Made by a program: the position numbers and the translations under genes
Shown: positions 20,437 through 35,400 of the stretch, piece after piece
Numbering within the stretch: the stretch's first letter is position 1
Layout: every line of letters starts with the position of its first letter
The notes under the pieces: generated by a model
Seen by the model: only the letters and a program-made list of their open reading frames with translations
Told to the model about the DNA's origin: nothing
The model's database searches: none
DNA from: Rostratula benghalensis
Taxonomy: Eukaryota > Chordata > Aves > Charadriiformes > Rostratulidae
Length of the DNA stretch: 64,000 bases
Reading direction: 5' to 3'
Assembly: GCA_013399305.1 (NCBI GenBank)
Contig: VXAI01000444.1
Span: 124,001-188,000 of the forward strand

Positions 20437-23400
20437 CTGAAAAGAAAAACAAAACTGTCACTGTTCCAGTTCTCAGCAAATAAACCTCCGCAAAACAAAT
20501 TCTTTAAATCTTTAGTGAATTTTGACAGAGCAGTGGGAAATGTTTTCAATACACCATTTCCCACAGCATCCTCAAAGGAGAGTTTAGGATTTCTGGATTA
20601 GATGAATGGAACAGTGGGGTGGATTGAAAACTGGCTGAAAGACAGAGCTCAGGGGGTTGTGACTGGTGGCACAGAATTTAGTTGGAGGTCCATAACAAGT
20701 GGGGTCCCCCAAGGGTCAATACTGGATCCAGTCTTCTCCAATATATTCATCAATGACAGAGATGAAGGGATGAGATGTACCCTCAGCACGTTTGCTGATG
20801 ACACAAAAATGGGAGGGCTGGAGAGCTGGGCAGAGAGAAGCCTGATGAAATTCAACCAGGGCACGTGTCAGGTCCTGCCCCTGGGGAGGAATCACCCCCT
20901 GCACTAGGAGAGGTTGGGGGGGACCTGCTGGAGAGCAGCTCTGAGGAACAAGACCTGGGAGTCCTGGTGGGCAAGAGTGTGCCCATGAGCAAGCAATAGG
21001 CCCTGGTGGCCAAGAAGACCAATGGCCTCCTGGGGGGCATCAGGAAGAGTGTGAGCAGCAGGTGGAGGGAAGTCATCCTGCCCTAGGGATGCCCCAGCTG
21101 GAGCATTGGGTCCAGTTCTGGGCTCCCAAGTTCCAGAAGGACAGGGAACTGCTGGAGAGGGGACAGCAGAGGAGCATCAAGATGAGGAGGGGCCTGGAGC
21201 ATCTCTGTGCTGAGGAAAGGCTGAGGGACTGGGGTCTGTTGAGTCTGGAGAAGAGAAGGCTGAGGGGAAATCTGATCAACACCTGGAAATACTTGGTGGG
21301 GGTCAGGATGATGGGGCCAGGCTTTTTCCAGTGGTGCCCAGGGACAGGACAAATGGGAATGGGCACAAACTGGAATACAAGAAGTTCCACATCAACATGA
21401 GGAGGAACTTGTTGACTTTGAGGGTGTCAGAGCCCTGGACTAGGCTGCCCAGAGAGGTGGTGGAGTCTCCTTCTCTGGAGACATTCAAACCCTGGACACA
21501 TTCCTGTGGGAATGGCAGGGGCGTTGGAATAGATGACCTCCAGAGGCCCCTTCCAATCATTTTGTGATTTGAGATATCATACAACCAGGCTCCTCACACC
21601 ATTGTTTAGCAAATAGCTTTTGATACATGACAAAATAATTTGGGTGGGGGACATAACAGGACAGGCAGGAGAGAAGGAAAAAAAGCAGGTGTTCCTAACA
21701 GAACACACGAAAAACCTCAGGGCTAGGCGTTATGAAATCTGGTGCTAAACTTCCCCGATCTACATAAATTCCAGGACACTACAGTATACAGAAAGTTTAT
21801 ACCATCAGAATATTCTTAAGACCCACATTTGATGCAACTGAAGAACCTACAAGTGTAGAGCTAATGAAAGAAGTCTGCTGTCAGAGTACCATTGGCCAAG
21901 AGAGAAGAAATAGGTAACAGAAAATGGGGATGAAATCCAAAAGCACAGGCAGAGTAAAGCACAAAGAAAATTAATTTCTGCTGCTCTTCTCAGCAGGAAA
22001 CAAGAACCAGAAATACTACTGACCAAAAGACAACTTGGGTGACAATGTAATCTGACCACAAGAAAGGTGGCCAGATTGAAGTGCCATGAGCTCAGGGCAC
22101 AGGACAGCACTGTGGAAGGAGACTGAAACTCAGAGGACAGAATACATCTGCCAAGGGCAGCAGCAATGGCCACTGCCATTAACCAGATCAATGGGGTAGT
22201 TCAGCCCAAGGACAGTATCTGCTGAGGAAGCATTACCCAACTACTGACAACCCATTCTGGAAATAAGACAATTCCTCATCAGAGCAGCAATGCTCTGTGC
22301 TGCCCTCCAGCTTACCAGCAGATACAGGAAGCCTGATTTTTGTGAACCAGAGCTACTTCATTTTTGAAAGAAGCATTGATGCCTTCTTAATCTTTATGTC
22401 CTGAAATATGCCTTTTGTTCCAACCTTCAGTCCCTTACTGAAGAGAGGGCTCTTACTTTGGCAAAACTTAGATTCCCAAATCCCTTGCAAGAAAAGTTGC
22501 TGTTGTAACCACTATACAACCAAATGGGCAGAATTAAAAATATTAAGAAAGAGAATTATCCTGGACAAAAACACATAAAGGGTGCAGAAGATTACTAGGA
22601 GAAAAACTGCAACATTTAACTAAAGAATTTGTAAGAGACAGGAAGAAAAAAAGAGCCAGCAAACCCCCGAAGAACAGGAAAGATCAGATACATAGAAGAA
22701 CAGGCTGCCCAGAGAAGTGGTTTAATCACCATCCTCAGTGTATTTAAAAGGTGGGTAGTTAAAGATACAGTTTAGTGGTGGATTTTGTCAGTGTCAGGTG
22801 GATGACTAGATGATCTGAAAGGTCCCCTCCAACCCAGTCAATTCTACAATTCTATGAAGATGACAAAAAACCTGAAAGGAAAAGACATGGAAGATATTCT
22901 ACCTCATCATCATCTGATGCAAACATTTACATGTGTTCTCACCAACTTTTTCTATAAAATTCTGCTTGGCTTTAATTTGGTCTTTGTTTTAAAATCTACC
23001 CCCAACATCAGCAGGATATCTGTTTTCTATTAGTAAATGCAGTAAATGTGACAAAGCAACACTCCTCTCTTTGTAGGTCTGCAGAAGTAAAATACAAGTT
23101 AACATGTTTTGAACAGGTAGTTCAGTGAAATAGCATTAATTTTTGAAAAAGAAAAATGTTACCTACCATCTAACTCCTTCTCAATGAAATCCATTCTGTG
23201 TATGACTTCATCTTGCAGAGATTCCACATGCGCTAAAAGATTAAGCTGCCACTGCAGCTGTGAGTTCACAACTCCTTCTTTGTCTTTTTCCAGCAATTTC
23301 ATTTCAATAGCTTCTTCTGGAGAGACTTTCTTAGAAACAGACTCTCTTACCTAGCAGAAATATTGGTATTTTTAACAGTGAACCAGAATCGGTGAGGCGA

Positions 23401-26400
23401 CTGTCTGGGTCCTTACCCCAGCTCATTGCTCCACTAATCTAGTGAAGAGCAGACACAGAGATGAAATCACACATAAACGTGTGTCTGGGCAAGAGGGTCT
23501 AAATAACATGCTTTTGTAGGTATTTTGCTAACACCTATTCTTTGCACTTCACAAACATCTGATTTTCAGAAGGCAGCACAGACACAGTTACCTCCAGCTG
23601 GAAGATACCACGTTTAATCTGCACATCCTAAGGAACTGTAAAGTCATTTTTAACACAACAGTAATCAACTAAAGAGCAAATGATTTTGCAGTGAGAAGGG
23701 ATTTTTCCTGAAGGAATCAAAATATCCATTCTACTAAAACTTTCTTTGAAACATCCAGAAAAAACCCAAAACATTACCATGACTTAAAAAGCTTAACTAC
23801 ACTGTCAGCAGTATTGATTTTAATCCTCTACTTCTTTCATAATTCTGGTGAAATATGACAGGGTTTAGAAAGGCTCCTGAAGATTGAAGAACTGAAATAT
23901 ATGCCTTTCTAGGAAACAAAGTAATGAACTGATTTGCTAGAGAAATCAAAACCAAATTACAGCTTACATACACATGAAATAAAACCTAAATAACTCTTTA
24001 ATCTAAAAAAAAAAATAAAAAAAATCAGTATTTCCCAGATGCTTTCTAACATCTGTCAAACTATTTCCCATGACTTGGCACTAGATAACTGAAGTAAAAT
24101 TTGTACACTAGGGTGCAGAGAGCCAGGGCTCTGACAGACCTGATAATGAGAACCAAGAGTTGAACAGCTAAAACTAGAGTGCTCCAGCAGGAAGAAGATA
24201 GAGGACTATTCAATGGTGATCACTCTTTAGCACTCAGTTCAGGATGCTCCGCTTTTTTTCCTCCCCACCATAAAATGCTGCCTGAACAACCTGGAATTAA
24301 TTTAGTTAATGTAATTATTAAAAGAATCATGGGAATGAGATGGAAATAACTAAAAGCTGGAATACCAGTGTATTTTGGAGTATCATACTTGCTTGCCCTG
24401 TCTTCTCTCGTGTTCTCTCACTGCTAGTGTTTATTTTTTACTTTTAATGCACATAAAAGCAAGCAGCAATGACCAGCCACTGGAGTGCAACACGTTCCAC
24501 AGACTGTGCAGATGATTTAACGTCCAGAAGTCCTCTTCAACCTGTTTATTTTTTCTTCTAATTATTATTTGACATTGGAGAAGTTGATCATGTCTATTGT
24601 TTTAATTTGTACTGGCAACTTAAATTTACCAGTACAGGAAAAAAATAAACGCTATTAAAAACGCTATTAAAAGTTTTGCACTTTGCCAGGCAGAGACATT
24701 CCTTATGCAGAGAGGGTTATTTTAATACAAATACCTTTGAATAATTCTGTTTGGATTCACTTTCCATCTTGCGTATTTCTTGGTCCAGATTCCAGCCAAA
24801 TCTCTCCGAGAGGGCATCATCCCCATTTTCCCTTATTCTGTTCACTCCATCATCCATGGCTGAACCTCTTGTTTCCACAACCAGTCTCTGCTCTATTGCA
24901 GGGTAGTAGGTTCGAGGCTTCTGGTAACAGTGCTCACTCGTAATGTAAGATTCCTCCATGGAAGGAATAGCTGAGGGTTTCTCAACACTCCCATTCCAAG
25001 TTCTGTAACTTGCCATCTCTTTGCAACAGTCCTCCTCAATATGAATGATGTGCTTTGTATTAATTTTTTCATCCACTGTAATGTGCTTCCATGGATGGCA
25101 CCAAAGCTTTAGGTCTGGATGTTCTTTATTTCTGTTCCAACATAAAAAAGTAGAAAGCCCGAATTTAAATGTTGAAGTGACAGAGCAAACTATCTTATTA
25201 CATAAAGAAACTAAGTAAGAATATTTGGACCACTACATACTTTAGCCATTATAATCCTTAAAAAACCCCAAGTACTCTGAAATAATGTAACTTTACTGAC
25301 CTCAACTGTATATCTCCCTACAATGTTCTGTTATGTTCACTATTTTCATTTCTATAACATTGTTTAAGTGCCAAGTGTTGGCATTAAGAAAAGAAGTTGA
25401 GAACACATTTCAGATGCTGAGTGTTGACCTAATTTATTATCAGCATAAACTCATTTTCACTGGGTTAAACTGATCCAACTTTTCGCCAAACCACTCCACA
25501 AAAAGTGATGACTTCACTTCCAAAGTAACTGCTTTCTCCTCAGCCCTGCAGCAGCTACAGTGTCCTCAGTGTCACACGGACACCACAGTCAGTCCCACTG
25601 CACACAGGCACCTCTGCCCCCCAGGACCAGGACCTTTGGTGGTGAGCCACCCCGACCACAGCCTGGAGACCTAAGAGCCAGCTGCTCACTTAGCAAAGCT
25701 TTCTACTCCAGCTCCACTCACATTCTGCTCCTAGAGGTATTATTTTGCTCAGCAAAGAGCAAGGGATAACTTCACAGGAGACAGAACATTGAGAGATAAT
25801 GTACCAGCTACACAGAGGCGAAAACACAAACACTTGAGCAACCTTTTAACAATTGCCTTCTCACGGGTGGCTCTCTCCCACTGCACTAAAGCTGACAGTG
25901 ACACCTCTGAGCCTCTGCCACCTCCTGGAAATGCTGAGCAGTGCTCTGCTAATCGTTTCAGGAGCTGTCAAATCATTGCCTCTCCCCTCAATGGTAGGCC
26001 TACACCAACAACAGGGTCGTTCTAACTCAACAGTTCTTCAGAATGGGAGAGAAAAATCTGCTACAAGCACCACACTCCTGCCAGTGCTCTGTGCCTTGGT
26101 GCTATGCAAATCCCCATTTACTCAACTGAAAGTCACCACCTAAAAAGTCTTGCTACTTAAGAAAATGCATCTTCAAAAAGCAAGAGGATTACTTACAGAT
26201 CCAACTAAAAAAGTACCATAACAGAAATGCAAAACCTTTTTTGCTTTAAGCATCATTCCACTATTAAAGCACTTCAAGTACTGTCAGTGGCCCTGCTGCA
26301 TCACAACAGCTTAAGTTTAAGGGAAAAAGCTCTGTAGAACACTGGAAACAATAAAAGCTTCGCTCTCCAAATAGCTGCTGCTGTGCTGTTTATCAACTAA

Positions 26401-29400
26401 TAAATATGGAATAATAATATAAATAAATATGGAATTAAATCAATTTAAAACTGCTGGATTTAAGTTAGAAGATTTTTTTCAGTCATCAGAACACAAGGAT
26501 GACTTTTAAAGAGCAGAAGATGCAGAAAACTTAATTTCTACAGTGATAAAAAAATATGTTTCAAATACCTCTGCAATAATTTTTACATAGAAATGAATTG
26601 CTACAGATTGCTCTCCCACTTCCACAGAGCAACACATCATGCTGAACAAAAAGATTTTATTTCTGCTGGAAAAGCTATGATTTAGAATTACTGCAATGGA
26701 GAAGGCAGGTGTTATAAGAATGCTGACACAGGTTCTATGACTATCTTGTTCTTGTTCCTTACATTTATTTAGCTGCTTTAAGAGAAGCTGCTGCTGTTAG
26801 CTTTCTCCCTCTCTCCTCCAGTCATTCCCAACCCTTCTATACACATAGACACTTTACATACCTCAAAGCACTTAAAACAGTTTTTAAACAACCAAGTCCT
26901 TTTCCAAGATCACATTAGCAATTCAAATTTTGTTGTTATAGATCCACAAAGAAGCACAAAAATAAGTCTGAATTTCTGGTTATTTTTCTACGGTTTGATA
27001 TGTACATAATCATGAGAACAGGCCAACTGATACTTAAATACTGCTTACTGTAATATGCTCATCTTCAGCTGCAGTCCATGCAGTACTTCTATCACTCTCT
27101 GTACATCGCCAAGAAGCTGGTGAGTGGCTACTATCTTCTTGGCATTCTGGTGGGAATAATTTTCTTCCAAAAATGCTAAGCCATGCATGTGACCATTACT
27201 TAACCACTCCTTCTCATACCAGTACTTTAAGCTGGACCTCTGACCTAAAGCAACAGCAATGAGTGTGTTAAAATGCAGCAATAACTACAGTATGTTAACA
27301 TTACTGGTAGTAATTCTGATTATCTCACAGTCTTGCAACAACTTATTTGATCAATAGTACCAATAAAGATCCTGTAATAGCAGACAAAACCCCAGACACA
27401 TGAAGAACTTGAAGTGCAAAGTGAGACAATAACCGTTGTCAAAATCCTCTGCCCAGCTGTAAAAAGTATTCAGACCCCAAATTCTGGCAAAGGACATCCA
27501 CAACAGTAATGACAGCTGTTGCACAGAGAAAAGTGTCTTTTTAGCAGGGTATCACACTGCCTGGTTGTAACTAAAGCTGCGGTCTGTAGTTTCTGTCTGC
27601 AGACAGACAAACCGCAGCAGAAGGCAGTGAACCTCCCTTCTACAGTGGTCTTACTTTTAAGCATCACACGTGTATTAGTACAGCCAATCAAATATAAATT
27701 TTAAAGGAATCAACGTCGAGGTTCTGATTGAGAACTTGCCTAAGTCCGGCTATTAGTAATGCTAATTCTAGCTTAAAAACCCAGAATATCAACAACAGCT
27801 GAAAGAAAATTATGTTAAATAAAAGCATCAGTGAAAGTAACTTCAGAAGCCAAGTAAAATAGCAGTAGCAGGAGACTGGAACTTCAGGTGCTTACTAAAA
27901 TGCAAAAACAAACAAACAAAAAAATCCAAGCCGAAAGCACAACAACCCCACCCTGCTACAACAGATGTTCTCAGAAGCAAGCTCAGCACCCTGGGCACCA
28001 CCACACCATCCACTGGTCTAGATACAGCCCAGGCAGAGAACCTAGAAAATCAGAGATAATATTGGAGCACAGACTCAGCACAATATTCACAGAAATGTCT
28101 CCAATATAAGCAGGTCAGTATTGACTAGAAGTTTCAACAGGTAAGGAGAAGCTTAGAAGCTCCAACACACAACAGTTCCTGGGGCAGAGCGAGCACAAGG
28201 GATGGCACTACGTGTGTGCCATGGAGCATCGCTGCCCTTGGGATTAACTTTGAAGCAGAACAACTCCTCAGAAGCCGTGCTGGCAAGTGAGCAGAACTTG
28301 GTCACGGGTGTTTGTGTATTTTTGGATGGCAGTGACAGAATGGCAGCAAAACAGCTCCTCTGTCATGCCCTGTATGAACATCTGCAGACATAAAGAACAC
28401 TTTCAAAATTAAATTCAATACCAACGCTCTGTCTCAGTAAAGCATTAAAAGCAAACAAGCATGCTTGTGAGCACACTCAGGCACTAGGCTGTACGGGACA
28501 GTGTTCAATGTTTTGAGGCAAAACCTCGGAAACCTCTCAAACAGAAACCAACACAGGGAAGAAAGAATTTCCAGCTCAACTTCTGAGGCAGATGATGCTG
28601 TATCAAGCAAGAGATCTTCTAGGTGTGACCAAACCCCTCTGTAGACATTCCTGACACACCCGCATCAGCCCTTGCACTTATTTTTGTGTTAGAGAAGCTA
28701 CCATCTGTGACAAAGTATTTAGTCCACAAGAATAAAATCCTAAGTTTTAGAACCCCATGGGCAACTGCACAATGCTGAGATCACCCATCTGAAGCCCAGC
28801 CATGGTGTTACTGGTGGGGCACTGGGGGTAAGCACTCTCCTTCCAGGTGTGTAAGCTTCAGAGAAGGCTGAAGACAATATCCAACAACGTATGCTTTCTG
28901 TGGCTTCAACGAGTCCATCACATACTTCCTAAGTATCCTCACAATGTTTAAACAACAAATTAACAAATCTCTTAAAAACCTGACTAAAAAAAAACCTGTC
29001 TAAAATGACAGTTGGGACAGTTTTTAAGCAAAAATTACACTAAAGTTGCTTATATTCCCAACAGCATGAACAGTGCTGTTACACGTCCCAGCACTGAATT
29101 GGGGAAAGCTCCTAAATGAGAGTTTGCTGAATGGCTATGCCCAGTTCGAAAAGCAAATTCTTAGCAGGTTCATGAAGTCTATTTAGCTCCTTTCAAGCCA
29201 ACAGCAGATTCCCCGAAATTGAGAAGCCCAGAACTTGGATGTTTTCTTTTTCCAAGACAGGGGTAAAAAATTAAGCCCTAATAATTTTTTTTTTTAAGTT
29301 TCAGGATCTTCAAAAGCTCATAAAGTGATTAAGAAAATGAAGCGTTAGCTATAACCAGTTTTCTCCAAAAAGCATTCTGATAAGTTTTTACTGAATACAA

Positions 29401-32400
29401 ACGGTTCAACTGTGTTGGCACAACTTCAGCTTGAATGTGTTCTTTAGTTAATTTTAAAACCCAAATTTAATTAAATCAAAGCAAAAAATTTTGTAAACAG
29501 AAGGTTTAAATCCTGGATGCAAGGTATTGTAAACAAACCTTCAATGTTAAAACTACTCTACTGGGCAGACAACTGAATGAAAGCATAGATTGTCTTCCTT
29601 GCTATGAGTACAAACAACATTAGCATATGAACTGCACAAATCAACGAGGTAAGCTACAAAAAAGTTAGTGTTTTTAAACAACCAAAAAAAAAAAGCAGAG
29701 ATCACAATCCAAGTATGTATATAAAACAAAAAGATCTTGGGATTAGGCATAGATCCCATTTTCTCACCACATATGAGCACAGACTCAAGCTCGAATCTCC
29801 ATTCCCTTATTCAGCAAAGCTTTGTAATTCAGAGTAGGAAGTTGGAAGAGATCCACATATGTGTAAGTTTTACCTGCTGCATAAGATGGACCAGGATATT
29901 TAAAAATACATAGGAGTATAGAACATATTCCTTAATTAACTCTGATTGCATTACCCAAGATAATTTAAGTATTCATATACTTGGATTGCAAGTGCCTTCC
30001 CATAACAAGCATTAGTACCTCATGCCTGCTGAGAACCAGCAAGCCTCTTACTGACTTATTTTAAAGAACACGTAAGCCTGATTGTGTTGGAGGAAAGCTG
30101 CAGCCACATCCCCCCCAAGATGTGCCCATGAAGAGTCTTTTTTAAGTTTCCTGAGTGCTTGTAAATTCATTTTCCATAACCAGACAGTACAATCCTTATT
30201 GCTGGCAGAAATGTGACAGATGGGTCATCGCAGTGAAAACATTCATTTCCATTCCCATCCAGCTGTAACTCATGTTACATGTGACTCATGTACGTTCATA
30301 TAAATTAAATTTTCTGTATCTAAAACTGAACTCAATTACCTATAAAGACAGAGAGAGCTAAGGGAAAAAAAAGGTTTAATCTTTGCAATATATAAATATA
30401 AAACTAAGAAAAGTTACTACATGTATGAGAAGGCTCTGTAACCTTAAGTTTCTGTACCTGGAGGATCTTGGCAAATATAGCAGGTATATTTCTCAGGTAC
30501 ATTATCTTCCAGTAAACCCATACAGACTCCATGCTGCCAGCACAGACACTCTTCACACTGTTTAAAGAACCCACAGGAGCTCAATAAGATTAGTGCAACC
30601 TAGAGACACATCTACATACTTTAAGACAAAAAGGTGTATTAATAATACCCACCCCCCCCTTTTAGCTACAAGCAAATATATTAAAAAATCAGACTACAAT
30701 AAACTTTGAAACCTTCCCACACATTTTTCATATGGATTTCTAGAGAATGACAACAATTTCAAAGTAGAAGCAAAGATACTGAGAGGTGCAAAAACTGGAG
30801 ATGAAAGTTTTTCACAAGATGTATGCACACATAATCAGGACAGAAACAGTATGTGATCAAGCTTTAGCAAATTGTATCAAATTTTCTGAATTAAAAGGTT
30901 TTCTCCTCAAACGTTGCATTACAAAATCAAGGAGTATTTATGTTACATAGGACTAGCCACTACTATGCTTTACTGATACTTGCATCCATAACATTTTATC
31001 CATTTCAAAGATAGCTCTACTAATATGAAGCTGAAGTGGAGTTGTACTAGCTCTAAAAAACGTCTGACATCCTTCCAAGTGTGAGCAATCCTACTGGCAA
31101 GGACTGACTACAATTTGGCCCTACGTTTTTAGTGCAGTTACGCTATATGAAATGCAATCACTGTACTGAAAGCCACAGTTTTACAGTGTACCCACCTATT
31201 CTTTGCCCACACATGCACTTTAGCCAGCAGACAGAACTGCAACAGTAACCTAAACGCCACTGAAACATGGGACAAACCCCACCAAATACAAAGACAATCT
31301 TGATTTGAAACTGTGGCATCAGTTCAGAATTCCTATTTGCCAGTCAGTGACACAATAGGTCATAACCTTTATTCTCAGACTACAAGCCAAAAGCTCTGTG
31401 CAGTGACCTTACCAATACCAGCAAAAGTTTCCAAAATGAGCCAACCCACGCTGAAACACCAACTGCAAGCTTAGATGCTGGTCTTCACTGACCTACAAAG
31501 ATGCCAACTTAATAAACGTTTCATCTGTGTTGAACATCACTTATGCTACTTTTATTAACACTCATGATCTGCTGCCTTTCCTCAAGCTAAGACAGAGGGA
31601 AAGGGACCACCAAGATTTGAATCCATTGTTGAGTTAAATAAGGCTGGGTGTGAAAGAAACAGGAGCACCGGAACACAGATGTAAACTGTTCAGAGGTTTC
31701 TGCAAGATGGGACTAATGTTCCTCAGTGGGCAAACAGCCCTAAAGCAATAAGGAGACATTTTCAAAGAAGGCTGAGAGACCACCCTCCTTCTGCAAAGAT
31801 TATTAGTAGGAGCTAAAAAAGGTGTCCTAAAACAAAGGCTGATTAAGAAAAATAGACTGTGTGCTTAAAAATACCAAGGGAGCTTTTGGACCTAGTTACA
31901 TTTGCATCCTATAAATAATGCCGTATGGCACAGAGCTACACTTGGTGATTTTTTCCAGGCAAATTTGCCCAGAACTCCAAAGAAGCATCCCAACATTTTT
32001 TTTTTTTTTTTTTAATTTTTACTCATTTGATATTCAAACATCCACCCCATCAGGGCACAAGTCCTTCCTTTCACCTGCATGTTCCACTTCCCTGCTTGGC
32101 TAGCCACACTACACAGAAACTAGCCCCTGCCCAGACAGTAGCAGGGAGATTCAAAGCAACCTAAATTAGATATTTTGAAAAGGAAAAACATGCAATAATA
32201 TTTAAATTGAAGTTCTAGTGCGAAGGAAATAACCAAACCAAATGGACATGTATTTAAAGCAGCTTTCATCTACTAGAACAAAAATATCCCAAGTCCATTT
32301 ACATCCATCACGTCACCTCCAGAACTCTCAACATCACACAAATTCACCAACATTTAGGTATTTTACAAAAAAACCAAAAACATTTTGTCTGAACTTTTTT

Positions 32401-35400
32401 GGGCCCAAGTCTTACCCCAAGAAGGAAATGCTCTGCCTTCAGAAGCAGAACACTGCAAAGTAAGTCAAAGCTACTACTTTGCACAGGCTCCATAAATTAA
32501 ATTTAGTAACGTCCTTGCAAAGTTAGAGAGACTGGCATGAAACAGCATTGACCAATGATATAATATTTTTTATACTTTCTTCCAGTTTTAACTTCCCCTA
32601 ACCAAGGCAGGTACTTCTGTTAAATGCAAAACCGTATTTCTGTATCCTGGTGTAATTAATACTATTCTTTATGCACAGATTGCTTGGGACAATTTAAGGC
32701 AAGTTCAAGATAAAGGAAGAGGTTTTTTGTAGAACTTCTAAGGTGAAGTTTTGGGGCATTTATTATTAGCTCCAAGACCTAAATGGAACAATATGTTGGT
32801 TTAACTGTGTAAGAGTTGCCTTAAACCTTAATGGTCCCTGATCTTTCAGGAAAAATAAAGCTGCTGCTTGCATTTAAAATTAACATATTTTCCTTATTAT
32901 TTCTATTATTTCTTATTTGCACATTCCTGGAAATGAATGCAGTTCAAAGAGAAAATTACTCACCATTCTCCCTCTTGTAAGAGGGCACCATAGAGTTATT
33001 CTGGGAGGAATGAACCTCCAGTCATGTGCACAGAGAAACTTCCCTGACTCTAATTTTGATCCCACGACAAGGCAGACTGGCACAGGCGCAAGCAAGTACC
33101 AGCACATTTCAGTCAGATCCCAGAGTAATAGCAGGGGTAGAATAAACATCACAATGGAGACAAATGCAAAAAATTATAACATCCTTCTGAAAACCCATGC
33201 ACTGTGCAAAAATACCTATCTTCAGAAGAGAGAACAAGCCTAAATGCAAATTCTCTAGAGCAGACACTTGCAAATTCAAGTTCCCAAGTTTCTAACTAAA
33301 GTTTGATTATGACACAAGAAGAAAACTTTCCTTCTTAAAGAATCACGACAACCACACAGGATTCTCACTCTATAAAGACAATCTCAGCATCACACCTCTG
33401 AGAAGCTGAAAAATAGGTTCCCCAGATCATAATTCTACAGTTGCATAACATAGCATCTTTGCTTTGTGTTAATGCTCTGCATGTAAAGAGAGAACTCGGG
33501 CATTTCAACAGACGACCAGACCCTTCAAAACACTTCCCCAAAACCTACAGGCTGACAGAAAGGTGTGGGGATCAGAACATATGGTACGCTAAGCAAACCA
33601 TCTGCCCAGCCTATGCCCCCTAAAATCATGTTACCACCTCCTTGCTCCCTTGCTTCCTCTTGCATCAATTCCCACAGTGAATGCAGGTACTGCTGACCTG
33701 CACCTCTTTTCCAGAGAGAATAATCTATTCTCCTAAACAACACTTACAAATACAGCTGAAGACTTCAAAATTTTGCAATACACTGAAAAAACCTCCAAAC
33801 TATTTCAACCTAGAAAACTGATCTCAGAAGCAGTCCACAAAACCTGACATGAAAGTTATCCATAGACCGTGTCCTGAGCTGGATGACAGCTCGCTGCACT
33901 CTGAGCCTACTTTTACCAGAAATGTATCCCTGTTTTTCACTGAGCCATCTCCTCATAAGGCAGCCAGCCCCCTTTACTCCCAACCACCAGACTCCTTTTC
34001 CTCTTAGACACTCAGATGCTATTTATCTAGTTTTGTCCACTGCCCATCACCACACACTCTTCTACTCAGGTACATCGTTATCTGTTGTCAGGATCCAACA
34101 CGGATACAAAGTTGTGCATCAAAATGCACTCAGCACGAACTGAAAGTATCCTACCTTCCAGAGCAAAGCACCATAAAGCAGCGTGGCTCTTAGTTCAAGA
34201 GCATCACACATTTAAGCCTCTGCATAGGCTTCTTTTAAGACTTTAGGGGAAATTACCAAAGGCAGCTCACGTAAGAAGCAGCGGCAAAAGGAACTAGAAC
34301 AAAAAATGCTGAAGAAGTTTTTTACTTGATAAGTTTGACCTCGCTAAGTGAGTATGAAACTGGGTGGAACAGCTAAGAGCAGGTATGTTAGGAATGGCTT
34401 CCTGGTAATTTACAAGCATCTCAAAATCCTAAGTTCCAAAGAGGATTTTATCATTAGTTTTAAGTAGGAGAGATAACAGACACTGCTCTAGCTGGAAAGT
34501 TTTATGTAAAGGTGATTTAACAGGAGTACCTATAAGAAGAATGGACAGATGGCCTTGCATAGATTAGGAACTTTGAACTTAAACTACAGATGAATGCAGC
34601 ACTCCTTCAAAACAAGAGACTCAAGTGATGATTTTTTTTGTTCACCCTATTTAGCAGATTGTATGTTTAAGCCAAGCTTCTTGCCAGGACAGAGAAGCAG
34701 AAGAGTACCACCATCTCATGGCAACATTCTGAACATGCTCAGAGCTGGGGGAAGCAAGAAAGCCAGATACAAAGCTACTAATTTTAAATATGTATTCTCT
34801 AAAACTAGGAAGTGGTCCAATTTTTTTTAAAAAATGCAAATCTGCAAGTGAAGCAAACCATTAATGGCTTCTATAGAGTTGTCCTTCTCCTCCCCCTTTC
34901 CTTTGATAAAAAAACCAACCCAAAGTTCATCAAAAAGCTGTTTTCTACCTATCATAGCAGCTGCTCACCCTGACAGGTTGTCTGAAAAATAATTTATCAT
35001 TTCAGAGGACAACAGCAGTAACCTCATCTACAGAACACACCTGTGCATATTTCTACAATGGCTTCTCCACTGACAACTTCCACCGCATTCATCAAAACGT
35101 GCCTTCACTCGCCACTTCATACCTGAATCATGAAGTCATTTTCTTCTTTTACTTCACAAATACACCGAACAATCTCAAAATCACTGTCTTCAACTTCTTC
35201 GTCAGGGTTTGTGGTTACATCAACGTCGTGACTGCAGTCATCATCGCTCCAAAGCAAGCTGTCCATAGATGACTCACTCAGTGTGTCGTCCTCTGTACAA
35301 GAAGTAGTTAGATAAAATCCCAAATGATACAAAAAGGTCAAATAACTCAAGATTTTGTCACAGGTACGCACACATACATTTTAAAAAGCATGAGTTCACT

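Larger units (their letters stand above)
20437..23166 (-). other. PHF20 last intron
   Basis: 2.7 kb, with two CR1 pieces (20590-21575 and 22694-22857). The rest is unique-looking and non-coding. Confidence 0.8.

Noticed and set aside
20602..20907. A 101-codon plus-strand frame as a gene
   Set aside because: It is the broken reverse-transcriptase region of a CR1 fragment.
31996..32014. T run as a retrotransposed poly(A) tail
   Set aside because: No adjacent retrogene or SINE body and no target duplication recognised.
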